Source: Mycobacterium sp. SMC-4 (lineage in GTDB: Bacteria > Actinomycetota > Actinomycetes > Mycobacteriales > Mycobacteriaceae). Taken from it: a stretch of 64,000 nt of DNA. Made by a program: the position numbers and the translations under genes. The notes under the pieces were generated by a model. That model ran no database searches. It worked only from the letters and a program-made list of their open reading frames with translations, and was not told the origin of the DNA. The stretch is from NCBI RefSeq assembly GCF_025263265.1, contig NZ_CP079869.1:5022001-5086000 (forward strand), in the 5' to 3' direction. Below, piece by piece: positions 44,082 to 55,472 of this stretch (its first letter is position 1; every line of letters starts with the position of its first letter).

Positions 44082-44878
44082 GCAGAATCCAGGGGCGATC
44101 GGTGGGGCACGGTCGGTTGGTCGGTCACCAGGACACGGTCACCGTCTCGGACGATGCGGACCCGTGCCCCGTAGGTCTGTTCGATGGTGTCCTCGGTGAG
44201 GACCTCGGTCGGTGCGCCGTCGGCGATCACCGAACGGTTGATGCACACCACCCGCGGTAGCCCCGCAGCCACCCAGTTCAGGTCGTGGGTGGTCAACACC
44301 ACGGTGGTCCCCCGGTCGCGCAGATCGCCCAGGAGATCCAGGATGTCCTGCAAGGTCTGCAGGTCGACACCGCTGGTGGGTTCGTCGAGCAGCACCAGGC
44401 CGGGGTCACCGATCATCGCTCGACCCAGCAGCAACCGTTGCTGCTGTCCACCGGAAAGCTCCCCGATCGGTGTTCGTCGGCAGCCCGAGAGTCCCAGGCG
44501 TTCGAGCAGAGCGCGCGCTTTGGCTCGTTCAGCTTTCGAATACCAGGGCACGCGGCTGCTGGTCGCGGCGAGACCGAGAAGCACAGCATCTTCGGCGCGG
44601 ACGGGGAGATCGGGCTCGATGCTGGTCAATTGCGGGACGAAGCCGACGTCGCGCGTGGGGCGTCCGCGACGAATTGCTCTCCGGTTGAGCAGCACAGTTC
44701 CCGAATACAGATCGGCGGTTCCGATCAGGGCCCGCAGCAAGGTCGACTTGCCCGAGCCGCTCGGTCCGACCAGGCCGACCATTTCTCCTGCGTGTACGTC
44801 GAGGTCAATGGATTCGACGGCGGCGACACCGCGGTAGCCGGCGGTGACACCGCGCAGACAGATGACAGGACTATTCAC
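44030..44878 (-). CDS. znuC: Zinc/manganese ABC transporter ATP-binding protein
   Basis: A 282-residue ABC ATPase: Walker A GPSGSGKST, Q-loop FVPQLTS, signature LSGGQQQRLLLGRA, Walker B LVLLDEPTSG and H-loop TTHD. GTG 44878 overlaps the end of the lipoprotein gene by eight bases and is chosen for that reason. The frame is open about twelve codons further upstream. It drives import of metal bound by the lipoprotein. Confidence 0.88.
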   Translation of the reverse strand: MNSPVICLRGVTAGYRGVAAVESIDLDVHAGEMVGLVGPSGSGKSTLLRALIGTADLYSGTVLLNRRAIRRGRPTRDVGFVPQLTSIEPDLPVRAEDAVLLGLAATSSRVPWYSKAERAKARALLERLGLSGCRRTPIGELSGGQQQRLLLGRAMIGDPGLVLLDEPTSGVDLQTLQDILDLLGDLRDRGTTVVLTTHDLNWVAAGLPRVVCINRSVIADGAPTEVLTEDTIEQTYGARVRIVRDGDRVLVTDQPTVPHRSPLDSACTSSPNRSTTGSSSMR

Positions 44879-45887
44879 GGGCCGGGTCGACCGCATCGAG
44901 GGCCGACGCGTCACCGCCGAGGCCCTCCACGATCAACCGCACGTTGGCGGCCATCATCCCGAGGTAGGTGTGCTCGGCGTCGCCCGCCGCACCCGGAAGC
45001 TGGTCGTCGGAAAGGTTCCCGACGTAGTCAACGCCGGATTCCCGGGAAACCTGTTCGAGCACGGCGGTGGGAAACACCTCACTGCCGAAGAATGCCGGCA
45101 CCCCGGCAGCCTGAACCTGCCTGACCATCGTGCGCATTTCTGCCGCAGACGGCTCGGCGAAGTCCACCGCCTGGAGGGCTCCCTGGACATCGAAGCCGTA
45201 CTCGCGCCCGAAGTATGACCAGGAGTCGTGGTACACCACCAGCGTGCGGTTTTCGGCGGGCACGGTTGCCAGTGCCGTTTGGGCGGCTGCGGTGAACTCC
45301 GCGATCTCGGCGTTGAGCGCGTCACGGTTCGCCGCGTAGGTGTCCTCCCCGCCGGGATCGGCAGCGCTGAGCGCGGCGGTGATCTCGTCGACCATCGCCG
45401 GCACGTAGGCCATGTTGGTCCAGGTATGGGGATTTCGGTCATGCCCGTGGACCACCCCGTCACCATGGCTGTGCATGTCGGAGAAGATCGCCTCGTCGTC
45501 GGGGACCACCAGCGCATTCACGTCGACCAGGAGTGCGTCCTCGGCAATGTTCTGCCTGGCCAGCCGCGTCAGTTTCGGATTCAGGTCGGCGTCGGGGAGG
45601 AACACCACAGCGGCCGCTGCCAGCATCCGGACATCGCCGGGCGTCGGCTCATAGGTATGCCCGTCCATGCCGGCCGGCACGATGCTGCTGACCTCGGCTC
45701 GGTCGCCGGCCACCGCTGACACCAGGCTCTGGATCGGCGGGATCGAGGTCGCCACCTTCAGTTCACCGACTGCGTCGTGACGGTCGGTGCCACCGGAATC
45801 GGAGCACCCGGCTGCAGCAAATACTGCGACCGCCGCCATCAGAGCGGCGAGCACAGAGGTCCTGGGGCGGTGAAGGCGGCAGCGCAT
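44871..45887 (-). CDS. znuA: Zinc-binding lipoprotein of an ABC importer
   Basis: A 338-residue cluster 9 (ZnuA/TroA) substrate-binding protein. The signal peptide ends in a lipobox FAAAGC, so it is a membrane-anchored lipoprotein. Metal-site histidines are visible in GMDGHTYEP, NPHTWTN and VVYHDSWSY, and a His/Asp-rich loop (DMHSHGDGVVHGHD) precedes the second of these, typical of zinc rather than manganese binders. It is the first gene of the znuACB order here, 17 bases downstream of the candidate Zur box. Confidence 0.9.
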   Translation of the reverse strand: MRCRLHRPRTSVLAALMAAVAVFAAAGCSDSGGTDRHDAVGELKVATSIPPIQSLVSAVAGDRAEVSSIVPAGMDGHTYEPTPGDVRMLAAAAVVFLPDADLNPKLTRLARQNIAEDALLVDVNALVVPDDEAIFSDMHSHGDGVVHGHDRNPHTWTNMAYVPAMVDEITAALSAADPGGEDTYAANRDALNAEIAEFTAAAQTALATVPAENRTLVVYHDSWSYFGREYGFDVQGALQAVDFAEPSAAEMRTMVRQVQAAGVPAFFGSEVFPTAVLEQVSRESGVDYVGNLSDDQLPGAAGDAEHTYLGMMAANVRLIVEGLGGDASALDAVDPARE

Positions 45888-45904
45888 GACGAGTACTTAA
45901 CCCG

Positions 45905-45926
45905 TAACGGCAACCATTTTCAATTA
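45905..45926. promoter_or_regulatory. Zur (FurB) box upstream of the zinc ABC importer
   Basis: The sequence GCAACCATTTTCAATTA (45910-45926) with TAACG to its left has a strong right half (ATTTTCA) of the mycobacterial Zur palindrome and a weaker left half. It lies 18 bases before the znuA start, where a repressor would block transcription when zinc is sufficient. Confidence 0.6.
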
Positions 45927-45951
45927 GGAGCGTAGGCGGTATGTGGATTCG

Positions 45952-46599
45952 CTATTGCCCCAACAGGTTCTGCATCGCACCGGCCAGCACGTTCACCGCA
46001 GGACCACCGTTGCCCGACTGGCAGACCTTCGCCTGCAGCAGCACGTTCTCCCGCAACCGAGTGGTGACGAAGCAGCGTCGGTCGGTGCCGGCCTCCTGCT
46101 TGACCCAGTCGACGTCGGTGGCCGAGACCGGGCCGGCGGCGAACGTCCACACCTCGGTGGTGAAGTTGTCCAGGTGCATCGCAGTGGTTTGTCCGGCGCA
46201 ACCGGCCGTGCGGTCGACGACACGGCGCAACGCGCGCTCGGAGGCCTGCGCGGTCGCGAACACCCCAACCGCCTGTTTGACCAGATGCGTCGAGTCGGTC
46301 GGTGACTGCTGGGTGACCGCGCCGTTGAACGCGGCGAGGTCGGGGTCGTTGTACACCTCGGGCAGGCCGATGTCGGCCCAGTTGTTGCAGACCGGGTTGT
46401 CGACCCAGTACGCCTGGAACGGTCGCGAGAACGTCGACTCGAATCCCATCCGGGCACCGACGATGTTGCCGACCGAACCTTTCGGCAGGACCGCGTAGTT
46501 GACCACGCCGGGGTCAGACGGGCGCGCTGCGACCGGGGCCGCCGACAGCAACGCCGCAGCGACCCCGACCGCAGCGCCGACTGCGACTACGCCACGCAT
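45952..46599 (-). CDS. Secreted PknH-sensor-like protein (Rv3705c type)
   Basis: A 215-residue exported protein with a signal peptide (about 1-25, GAAVGVAAALLSAAPVAA) and two or more cysteines consistent with disulfides (PVCNNW, AGCAGQ, RRCFV, KVCQSG). The domain resembles the extracellular sensor domain seen in PknH and related mycobacterial proteins. The ATG is one base from the Ohr stop, so it is probably expressed with mrf and ohr. The function is not known. Confidence 0.75.
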   Translation of the reverse strand: MRGVVAVGAAVGVAAALLSAAPVAARPSDPGVVNYAVLPKGSVGNIVGARMGFESTFSRPFQAYWVDNPVCNNWADIGLPEVYNDPDLAAFNGAVTQQSPTDSTHLVKQAVGVFATAQASERALRRVVDRTAGCAGQTTAMHLDNFTTEVWTFAAGPVSATDVDWVKQEAGTDRRCFVTTRLRENVLLQAKVCQSGNGGPAVNVLAGAMQNLLGQ

Positions 46600-46600
46600 C

Positions 46601-47029
46601 TCAGACCTTCGCGCGCAGCGTGACGTCGATGTTGCCGCGGGTGGCTTTCGAGTACGGGCAGACGCCGTGGGCCTTGTTCATCAGGTCCTCGGCAGCGCCC
46701 TGGTCGAGTCCGGGTAGATACCCGATCAACTCGACGGTCAGTCCGAACCCACCGTCATCGTCTTTGCCGATACCCACCTTGGCGGTGATTCCGCTGGCCT
46801 CGTCGAGGGTCACCTTCTCGTTCTTGGCGACCAGTCGCAGCGCACCCAGGAAGCAGGCTGAGTAACCGGCGGAGAACAGCAGTTCGGGGTTGACCCCGTC
46901 ACCGCTGCCACCCATTTCTTTCGGTGGGCGGGTGTCGAGGTCGAGCTTGCCATCAGCGGATTTCACGTGGCCGTCACGGCCGCCTCCGCTCGCGGTGGAT
47001 TCTGCGGTGTAGACGACGTCGATACTCAT
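46601..47029 (-). CDS. Organic hydroperoxide resistance protein Ohr (OsmC/Ohr family)
   Basis: A 142-residue cysteine-based peroxidase that reduces organic hydroperoxides. The two reactive cysteines are in SAGYSACFLGAL and GVCPYSKATRGNI, the Ohr arrangement. ATG 47029 begins MSIDVVYTAESTASGGG; ATG 47041, which makes an ATGA overlap with mrf, is also possible (four more residues). It sits between mrf and the Rv3705c-like gene. Confidence 0.9.
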   Translation of the reverse strand: MSIDVVYTAESTASGGGRDGHVKSADGKLDLDTRPPKEMGGSGDGVNPELLFSAGYSACFLGALRLVAKNEKVTLDEASGITAKVGIGKDDDGGFGLTVELIGYLPGLDQGAAEDLMNKAHGVCPYSKATRGNIDVTLRAKV

Positions 47030-47037
47030 CTCTGCGA

Positions 47038-48153
47038 TCATGCCAGCTGAGCCTGATCGGCAGGCCCGCCGAACGGATCCTCGTAACGGCACCAGTCCTG
47101 CGGGCGCGCCATCTCGGTATCGGTCAGCAGCGCCCCGTTCAGGGCCGCGAGGATCTCGTCGGGGTCGGCCCCACATACCAGCACGGTCAGCGAGGTGTGC
47201 CGGTCACCGTGCCGGTGTTCCCAGATCAGATCGGCCATGGCGCGTCGTTCCGGGTCGACGTAGGCAACCTCTTGGGATGACATGGCGGCCAACCACTTTC
47301 CCTCCGGGGTGAGGCGCAGGCCGCCACCGGCCGACTCCAGCCACATCACCTGCTCCGGACGGGTGGCCAGCCACACCCTGCCCCTGCTGCGCACCACACC
47401 GTCGAGCAGTGCGTCGACGGCTGCGTACAACCGCGCGGGGTGGAAGGGCCGACGAGCCGCGAACTCGACGAGGCGCACCGGTCCGGCCTCGGCAAGCGGG
47501 GGCTGGCCCGCCAGCAGGGATCCGTGCAGGTCATCGCTGCGACCGCGGCGCGCGTCGATGTCCAGGTTGGCCAGCGCAAGATTCAGCCGTTGTGCGCCGA
47601 CGGTGATCCGGGCCCTGGGGGCCAGCCGACGGGCGACGGCGAGGGTGTCGGGGTCCGGCTCGGTGAGCACGACGACGTCGGCGAATTCGACCTGGGACAC
47701 CACCACCTGCGCGACAGTTCGTCCGTCGTCGAGTTCATCGTCACCGACGGCCTGCGTGAGCCAGGTCGCGGTGTCGACGGTGGCAACGACCGCCGACACC
47801 GTCACGTCGCGGGCCGCAGGCGACCGGGTGAGGACGAAGCAGACCGGTTCCGGTTCCATCCACGGGTCCAGGCGCACCGCAATGCGGGCGACGTCGGGAG
47901 TGCGGTGCAGTCGTCGCAGGTGCGAGACGAGTCCGTCGCGCACCGTGCACGAAAGGCAGCAGTTGGTGAGCTCCAGCACTTCCTCCGCGGCGGTGGGCAG
48001 TCCGTTCTGCATCAATGTGGTCTTGCGGTGCACCACGTGTCCGTCGAACCGGTGTTCCACCACCGCCGTGCCGTCGCTGGACAACAGAGCACCGGTGACG
48101 TCATCGGCGTCGCACTGTCCGGCCACCACCACGACCGGGGTGCGCCTCTGCAT
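47038..48153 (-). CDS. mrf: CobW-like zinc-responsive protein, ribosome hibernation recruitment factor Mrf type (Rv0106-like)
   Basis: A 371-residue CobW-family protein. The C-x2-C metal motif is in [12 protein letters not shown]. The usual GKT Walker A is degenerate ([18 protein letters not shown]), as in the mycobacterial Rv0106/Mrf proteins, so classical GTPase activity is doubtful. The C-terminal part ([40 protein letters not shown]) matches them as well. Mrf recruits the hibernation factor Mpy to zinc-free ribosomes. It is divergent from the alternative ribosomal protein operon, and a Zur-like box lies just before its ATG. Confidence 0.82.
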   Translation of the reverse strand: MQRRTPVVVVAGQCDADDVTGALLSSDGTAVVEHRFDGHVVHRKTTLMQNGLPTAAEEVLELTNCCLSCTVRDGLVSHLRRLHRTPDVARIAVRLDPWMEPEPVCFVLTRSPAARDVTVSAVVATVDTATWLTQAVGDDELDDGRTVAQVVVSQVEFADVVVLTEPDPDTLAVARRLAPRARITVGAQRLNLALANLDIDARRGRSDDLHGSLLAGQPPLAEAGPVRLVEFAARRPFHPARLYAAVDALLDGVVRSRGRVWLATRPEQVMWLESAGGGLRLTPEGKWLAAMSSQEVAYVDPERRAMADLIWEHRHGDRHTSLTVLVCGADPDEILAALNGALLTDTEMARPQDWCRYEDPFGGPADQAQLA

Positions 48154-48167
48154 GGAACCTCCTCAGA

Positions 48168-48188
48168 GATGGGAATGATTTTCAATTG
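48168..48188. promoter_or_regulatory. Zur (FurB) box upstream of mrf
   Basis: GGGAATGATTTTCAATTG (48171-48188) has the ATGATTTTCA core of the mycobacterial Zur operator. It lies about 15 bases before the mrf ATG on the minus strand. Confidence 0.6.
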
Positions 48189-48222
48189 ACCGTGGGTTCA
48201 CGCTACAGTTCGACTACCGGCT

Positions 48223-48243
48223 TGTCGAAAACCGTTTTCATTA
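48223..48243. promoter_or_regulatory. Zur (FurB) box upstream of the alternative ribosomal protein operon
   Basis: GAAAAC (48227-48232) and GTTTTC (48234-48239) form a perfect inverted repeat around one base, with flanking TGTC and ATTA. It precedes the L28 start by about 18-20 bases and overlaps where the plus-strand promoter should be. This is the best of the three Zur boxes. Confidence 0.75.
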
Positions 48244-48257
48244 AGAAAGGAGCTGCT

Positions 48258-48494
48258 GTGTCCGCTGTTTGCCAGGTCACCGGTCGCGCGCCCGGCTTCG
48301 GCAACTCGGTGTCGCACTCGCACCGCCGCACCCGCCGTCGCTGGAACCCCAACATCCAGACCAAGACGTACTTTCTGCCCTCGGAGGGGCGGCGCATCCG
48401 GCTGCGGGTCAGCGCCAAAGGCATCAAGATCATCGATCGTGACGGCATCGAGTCGGTGGTGGCGCGGCTGCGCCGGGAAGGTCAGAAAATCTGA
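48258..48494 (+). CDS. rpmB2: Zinc-independent 50S ribosomal protein L28 (C- paralogue)
   Basis: A 78-residue L28. [34 protein letters not shown] is the canonical L28 start, and only one cysteine remains, so the zinc ribbon is absent. Such C- paralogues replace the zinc-binding version when zinc is scarce. GTG 48258 has an AAAGGAG site eight bases upstream. The first gene of the four-gene operon, whose cistrons overlap end to start. Confidence 0.92.
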   Translation: MSAVCQVTGRAPGFGNSVSHSHRRTRRRWNPNIQTKTYFLPSEGRRIRLRVSAKGIKIIDRDGIESVVARLRREGQKI

Positions 48495-48658
48495 TGGCAC
48501 GCAACGAGATCCGTCCGAAGGTCAAGCTGCGCTCCACTGCCGGAACCGGCTACACCTACATCACCCGCAAGAACCGCCGCAACGACCCGGACCGCTTGAC
48601 GCTGCGCAAGTACGACCCGGTGGTGCGCAAACACGTCGACTTCCGAGAGGAGCGCTGA
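48494..48658 (+). CDS. rpmG2: Zinc-independent 50S ribosomal protein L33 (C- paralogue)
   Basis: A 54-residue L33: [35 protein letters not shown] and then [16 protein letters not shown]. No cysteines are present, so no zinc is bound. ATG 48494 overlaps the L28 stop (TGATG). Confidence 0.9.
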   Translation: MARNEIRPKVKLRSTAGTGYTYITRKNRRNDPDRLTLRKYDPVVRKHVDFREER

Positions 48659-48963
48659 TGGCCAAGAAGTCCAAGATCGTCCAGAACGAACGACGACGCG
48701 AGATTGTCGCCCGCTATGCCGAACGCAGAAACGAGTTGAAGGCGATCATCAAGTCGCCGGCCACCACACCCCAGGACAGGCTCGCCGCCCAATCGGAGCT
48801 GAATCGTCAACCCCGCGACGCCAGCCCGGTTCGGCTGCGCAACCGCGACTCGGTCGACGGCCGGCCACGTGGACATCTTCGCAAATTCGGGCTGTCTCGG
48901 GTCCGGGTGCGCGAGCTCGCACATCAGGGCCAACTGCCCGGAGTCCGGAAGTCGAGCTGGTGA
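48658..48963 (+). CDS. rpsN2: Zinc-independent 30S ribosomal protein S14 (C- paralogue)
   Basis: A 101-residue long-form S14 without the CxxC zinc ribbon (cysteine-free). [28 protein letters not shown] and [39 protein letters not shown] are typical. ATG 48658 overlaps the L33 stop. Confidence 0.92.
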   Translation: MAKKSKIVQNERRREIVARYAERRNELKAIIKSPATTPQDRLAAQSELNRQPRDASPVRLRNRDSVDGRPRGHLRKFGLSRVRVRELAHQGQLPGVRKSSW

Positions 48964-49232
48964 GCCCGCAGGTGAAGAGCACATCGAGCAAGGCCAAGCG
49001 GCGCGAGGCCGCGCCGCCGAAGAAGCGCCGCAACCTGTTGAAGACCCTGGGCATCGAGTATGTCGACTACAAGGACACCTCGACGTTGCGCCAGTTCATC
49101 TCCGAGCGCGGAAAGATCCGGTCCCGGTCGGTGACCGGCCTGACGGTGCAGCAGCAACGCCAGGTCACCACAGCCATCAAGAATGCCCGTGAGATGGCGC
49201 TGCTGCCGTACCCGGGTCAAGGTCAGGGCTGA
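48960..49232 (+). CDS. rpsR2: Zinc-independent 30S ribosomal protein S18 (C- paralogue)
   Basis: A 90-residue S18: [40 protein letters not shown] is the conserved core. No cysteine occurs in the usual N-terminal position, so it is the zinc-free form. GTG 48960 overlaps the S14 stop as GTGA. The last gene of the operon; a large palindrome follows. Confidence 0.92.
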   Translation: MSPQVKSTSSKAKRREAAPPKKRRNLLKTLGIEYVDYKDTSTLRQFISERGKIRSRSVTGLTVQQQRQVTTAIKNAREMALLPYPGQGQG

Positions 49233-49238
49233 GATGGT

Positions 49239-49302
49239 GCGCCGAGTGCACGCTTATTGACGGAAAATCGCAGTTTTCCGTCATCTTTCGTACACTCGGC
49301 GC
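49239..49302. terminator. Nested palindrome between rpsR2 and the catalase gene (bidirectional terminator or intergenic repeat)
   Basis: The outer arms GCGCCGAGTGCACG (49239-49252) and CGTACACTCGGCGC (49289-49302) pair over 14 positions with one mismatch. The inner hairpin TGACGGAAAA (49258-49267) and TTTTCCGTCA (49274-49283) is perfect, with a six-base loop. It lies between convergent genes and would stop both transcripts. Palindromes with a similar cactcggcgc arm are, from memory, repeated in mycobacterial intergenic regions. Confidence 0.65.
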
Positions 49303-49317
49303 AACCCAGGCCGCACC

Positions 49318-50760
49318 CTAACCGCCGTTGCGCACGCCTTCTTCGACCTTCTTGCCCAGGTCGGGGTCGACGTTGCGCCAGTATTCGAATACCCGCGACA
49401 GCACAGGTTCCTTCACACCGTCCAGCACGTGGCCGATGATGTTGTGCGCCAGTCGTTCCCGCGCTTCGTCATCGAGCACCTCACGGACCATGGTGCCCGC
49501 CTGGCCCCAATCGTCGTCGGCGCGCAGGGCGTAGGCGGTTCTGACCATGTCGCCGTCGGAGGCCCAATGCACCTCGGAGGCGCGACGGGGATCGGCTTCC
49601 GGTCCGCCCATCGAGTTCGGCGCATAGACCGGGTCGGGCGCGTTGCGGATCCGCATGGCGCCGTCCTTGCTGTAGGCACGGACCTCGGTCTGCGGTTCGT
49701 TGACCGGTATCTGCTTGTAGTTGACCCCTAGCCGGGCCCGGTGGGCGTCGGCGTAGGAGAATCCGCGAGCCAGCAGCATCTTGTCGGGACTCAGGCCGGT
49801 GCCCGGCACGATGTTGTTGGGTTCGAACGCCGCCTGCTCCATCTGTGCGTGGTAGTCGACGACATTGCGATTCAGCGTCATCTTGCCGACCTCGTGCAGC
49901 GGGTAGTCGCCGTGCGGCCACACCTTGGTCAGGTCGAACGGGTTGAAGCGGTAGGTCTTCGCGTCCTCGAACGGCATGATCTGCACGTGCAGCGTCCAGC
50001 TCGGGAAGTTACCGTCCTCGATCGAGTTGTACAGGTCCCGCTGGTGGTAGTCGGCGTCCTCACCGGCGAGCCGGTCGGCATCCTCCTGGGTGAGGAAGTC
50101 GATGCCCTGGTCGGTCTTGAAGTGGTACTTCACCCAGAACAGTTCGTCGTTGGCATTGAGCCAGCTGTAGGTGTGGCTGGAGTAGCCGTTCATGTGCCGC
50201 CACGTCTTGGGGATGCCGCGGTCGCCCATCAGCCAGGTGACCTGGTGTGCGGATTCGGGTGAGAGCGTCCAGAAATCCCACTGCATATGGTGGTCGCGCA
50301 GGTTGTTGGCGGCCATCCGCTTCTGGCTGCGGATGAAGTTCTGGAACTTCATCGGATCACGGACGAAGAACACCGGGGTGTTGTTGCCGACCATGTCGAA
50401 GTTGCCTTCGGCGGTATAGAACTTCAGCGCGAAGCCGCGGGGATCGCGCCAGGTGTCCGGGCTGCCGCGTTCCCCGGCCACCGTCGAAAACCTGGCCACC
50501 ATCTCGGTTTTCACCCCGGGCTGGAGAAACCCCGCCTTGGTGTAGGCGCTGACGTCGTGGGTGACCTCGAAGACTCCGAAGGCTCCCCCGCCTTTGGCGT
50601 GTGGTTGCCGCTCCGGGATGCGTTCCCGGTTGAAGTTGGCCATCTGCTCGATCAGGTAGTGGTCCTGCAGCAGGATGGGCCCGTCGGATCCGACCGTCAG
50701 TGAATGCTCGAAGCTGGGGATCGGGGCGCCGGCGTCGGTCGTCGCGAACTTGTCTGTCAT
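49318..50760 (-). CDS. Monofunctional heme catalase
   Basis: A 480-residue small-subunit (clade 3-like) catalase that dismutates H2O2. The catalytic His lies in [13 protein letters not shown] and the Asn in [13 protein letters not shown]. The proximal heme tyrosine is in [12 protein letters not shown], as in RLGxNYxxxPVN of the family. It is convergent with the S18 gene across the palindrome, so it is not part of the zinc operon. Confidence 0.93.
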   Translation of the reverse strand: MTDKFATTDAGAPIPSFEHSLTVGSDGPILLQDHYLIEQMANFNRERIPERQPHAKGGGAFGVFEVTHDVSAYTKAGFLQPGVKTEMVARFSTVAGERGSPDTWRDPRGFALKFYTAEGNFDMVGNNTPVFFVRDPMKFQNFIRSQKRMAANNLRDHHMQWDFWTLSPESAHQVTWLMGDRGIPKTWRHMNGYSSHTYSWLNANDELFWVKYHFKTDQGIDFLTQEDADRLAGEDADYHQRDLYNSIEDGNFPSWTLHVQIMPFEDAKTYRFNPFDLTKVWPHGDYPLHEVGKMTLNRNVVDYHAQMEQAAFEPNNIVPGTGLSPDKMLLARGFSYADAHRARLGVNYKQIPVNEPQTEVRAYSKDGAMRIRNAPDPVYAPNSMGGPEADPRRASEVHWASDGDMVRTAYALRADDDWGQAGTMVREVLDDEARERLAHNIIGHVLDGVKEPVLSRVFEYWRNVDPDLGKKVEEGVRNGG

Positions 50761-50858
50761 CTCATCTCCTAGCGGCAGGGCGGCTTGGGCTGGGCAGTTG
50801 TCCTCACCTGCCCGGGTACCCGAATGCCGGCCGATCCACCCAGCCGACCGCGACTCTG

Positions 50859-51245
50859 TCAGGGCCGCGGTTGCGCGGTGGTCGGGGGTGTCGTCGCCGC
50901 AGCGCCTGGCTGACCTGGTGCTCCGATCATCGGTCCGCCGGGGCCGAACCCTCCGCGCGGGCCCATCGGGCCCATCGGCCCCATCGGGGGGCCCGGATGC
51001 ACCACCAGTCCGGGGCCGGGGTGGTGGCGTGGGCCGCTGCCGACGTTCTTGCCGACGAAGACGCCGGCGCCGAAGATCACGGCGACGACGAACACGATGC
51101 CGGCCACGATCCCGACCCAGGCGGCGACCTTGTTGAGCCGATTGGGTGGCTGTTGGACGTAGACCGTTGGCGGCTCGACGGGCGGTGGTGTGCCGATCGG
51201 TGCGGTGGCGGGTTCGGGCTGCTGTGGAGGTGTCGTCTCACTCAT
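50859..51245 (-). CDS. Proline/glycine-rich single-pass membrane protein (Rv3706c type)
   Basis: A 128-residue protein: a Pro-rich N-terminus ([22 protein letters not shown]), one membrane helix at about 42-64 ([21 protein letters not shown]), then a Gly/Pro/Met-rich tail with GPMGPMGP repeats, a His-rich bit ([15 protein letters not shown]) and a Thr/Pro end. Its function is unknown. Position matches the proline-rich Rv3706c gene of M. tuberculosis. Confidence 0.75.
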   Translation of the reverse strand: MSETTPPQQPEPATAPIGTPPPVEPPTVYVQQPPNRLNKVAAWVGIVAGIVFVVAVIFGAGVFVGKNVGSGPRHHPGPGLVVHPGPPMGPMGPMGPRGGFGPGGPMIGAPGQPGAAATTPPTTAQPRP

Positions 51246-51311
51246 GATCGAGAGTGTTCGCCGCCATCCACAGCCACGGCTAGGTCCTCGCTGTGAATCC
51301 GCTATGAGCGC

Positions 51312-52421
51312 TTACCAGGGTTTGAACGGGTTGACCGCGAACGGGATGACCCGGTACGGGGTGCCGCCGCGTGGGGTGGTGTTCCACTGGCTGACGAACA
51401 CCCGCACGTCGTCGAGCGTCGATCGCGGCGAGATGTAGCCGCCGTAGGGCTGGGCCAGCCGGTTGTCATAGGGGGGCGGCAGGATCTCCACCTGCTCCGG
51501 CCAGGGTGCGGCAACGACCACGGTGGTCACCGGCGCGGCACCCAGCTGCGTCGGGTGGTTGGCCACCCGGATCTCCATGTTGCCGGTGGAGGCGTTGAAG
51601 TATGACAGCACGGTCGCACCGTCGATCTGGCGGACGCTGAGCTCACCGACGCGGTCGGGCCACAGCGGCGCCGGGTCCTTGCCCCAGTCACCGCCGTCCC
51701 ACCCCTGCCATGCCGAACGGTCGGTGAAGTTCTGCGGCGTGGCGCGATACAGCGACACCGGCGCACTGCGGTCGAAGTTGTTGGCGACGATGTACACCCA
51801 CCCACGGGGCGAGTCGGGGGTGGGAATCGGGTCGTAGTAACCACTGATTTGCGACTGTGCACCGCCGGCATGGCCGGCTTCCCGTACCGATCCCGGCACC
51901 GTTTCCCACTGCCCTTGTCCAGCTTCGGCTTTCACCAGTCGTGAGGTCTGCGGCCGCAGCGTCTTGGTGGTGGTGACCATCAGCCAGTTCTGGCGATTGA
52001 TCTCGATCACTCCGGCCGGCAGCTGCGAGACGCCCGGTGGCGCCGGGTCGGCCAGCAGCGGTTCATACACCCCGGTCACGCCGTCGTAGCGCACGTCACC
52101 CTCCTCGAGCGACGCACCCACCACCCGCAACGCGATCGGCGAATACCAGCCGCCGTAGCCCACTCCCTGCCCGGCGAAGCTGTCGCCGCACACCTGCAGG
52201 ATTCCGCTGGGGAACTCCATGAACTCGCAGAGGTCGGTGGCGCCGATACCGTAGTCGGCGGTGGCAGTCCCGGTTCCGGCCACCGGCGCCAGCCGCATGA
52301 CCTGGCCGGGCAGCAGGGGGCCCACCACCGCGTCCTGCGGTGTGGCCCACGCGGCCGGCGACACCACACACCACGCAGCCAACGCCGCGACAATCGCGCG
52401 TGGAGTACGACGTCGGCGCAC
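51312..52421 (-). CDS. Secreted DUF4185-domain protein (Rv3707c type)
   Basis: A 369-residue protein with an N-terminal signal (ALAAWCVVSPAAWA) and a beta-propeller-like DUF4185 region: GTGTATADYGIGATDLCEFMEF, GWYSPIALRV, QGWDGGDWGKDPAPLW and PYDNRLAQPYGGYISP. Such proteins are extracytoplasmic and some family relatives act on mycobacterial arabinan or other glycans. The activity here is not established. It is 10 bases from the asd stop on the same strand, as Rv3707c is next to asd in M. tuberculosis. Confidence 0.8.
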   Translation of the reverse strand: MRRRRTPRAIVAALAAWCVVSPAAWATPQDAVVGPLLPGQVMRLAPVAGTGTATADYGIGATDLCEFMEFPSGILQVCGDSFAGQGVGYGGWYSPIALRVVGASLEEGDVRYDGVTGVYEPLLADPAPPGVSQLPAGVIEINRQNWLMVTTTKTLRPQTSRLVKAEAGQGQWETVPGSVREAGHAGGAQSQISGYYDPIPTPDSPRGWVYIVANNFDRSAPVSLYRATPQNFTDRSAWQGWDGGDWGKDPAPLWPDRVGELSVRQIDGATVLSYFNASTGNMEIRVANHPTQLGAAPVTTVVVAAPWPEQVEILPPPYDNRLAQPYGGYISPRSTLDDVRVFVSQWNTTPRGGTPYRVIPFAVNPFKPW

Positions 52422-52431
52422 GGCGGGGAAC

Positions 52432-53481
<1,050 letters not shown>

Positions 53482-53515
53482 TTATTTGTCCCGTCGCTTC
53501 GCTCGCCCTGGCATC

Positions 53516-54781
<1,266 letters not shown>

Positions 54782-54875
54782 TGCACAACCTTTCACTACC
54801 GTTTCGCGACCTGGGAATCCCATAAAGGATAAAGGCAGCGCGCACCTGGTTTTGCCGGCCGGTAGCGTGCGGTGG

Positions 54876-55472
54876 GTGTCCGCAGCTCCGCGCGGTCGGC
54901 TGGCCGACACCTCGGTGCCGATCCATCCTCCCATCGCCCAACGCTGGAGTCCGCGCGCGTTCGACCCCGTCGCGCAGGTGCCCCGAGACGATCTGATTGC
55001 GCTGCTGGAGGCCGCACGATGGGCTCCGACGTGGGGCCGTCGGCAACCCATTCGCTTCGTTGTCGGCGTCCGTGCAGACCCGACGTTCGCCACCGTGGCC
55101 GGGCTGCTCAAACGGGGCAACAGCTACGCCAAGGCCGCCGGCGCGTTGATCATGCTGTGCGCCGACGCCGGCGAGGACGACAAGACGCGGCGCTACGCCG
55201 CAGTCGACGCGGGTGCCGCTATGGCCAACATCACCATCGAGGCTGTCTCGCGCGGGCTGATCACCCACCCGATGGCCGGCTTCGACGCGGCCGCGGCGGC
55301 CGAGGCTTTCCGACTCCCGGACCGCCTGGACCCGTTGATGGTGATCGCCGTCGGCCACCTCGGCGACTACTCCGAGGTGGCATCCGAGATCGCCGAGCGC
55401 GATCATCAGCCTCGATACCGGCTGCCGTTGGACGACCTGGTGGTCAGACTGCCGCAGTCAGCAGGCCCTTAG
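54876..55472 (+). CDS. Nitroreductase-family protein
   Basis: A 198-residue FMN-dependent nitroreductase fold: [31 protein letters not shown] and [19 protein letters not shown] are the FMN-contacting segments of the family. Start GTG 54876; the upstream open frame is antisense to ask. It overlaps the convergent amide hydrolase gene by four bases. Substrate unknown. Confidence 0.85.
   Translation: MSAAPRGRLADTSVPIHPPIAQRWSPRAFDPVAQVPRDDLIALLEAARWAPTWGRRQPIRFVVGVRADPTFATVAGLLKRGNSYAKAAGALIMLCADAGEDDKTRRYAAVDAGAAMANITIEAVSRGLITHPMAGFDAAAAAEAFRLPDRLDPLMVIAVGHLGDYSEVASEIAERDHQPRYRLPLDDLVVRLPQSAGP

Noticed and set aside
47038..48153. CobW-like protein considered as a frameshifted or damaged GTPase because the Walker A lacks GKT
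   Set aside because: The same degenerate form occurs in Rv0106-type Mrf proteins as I recall them, and the frame is intact.
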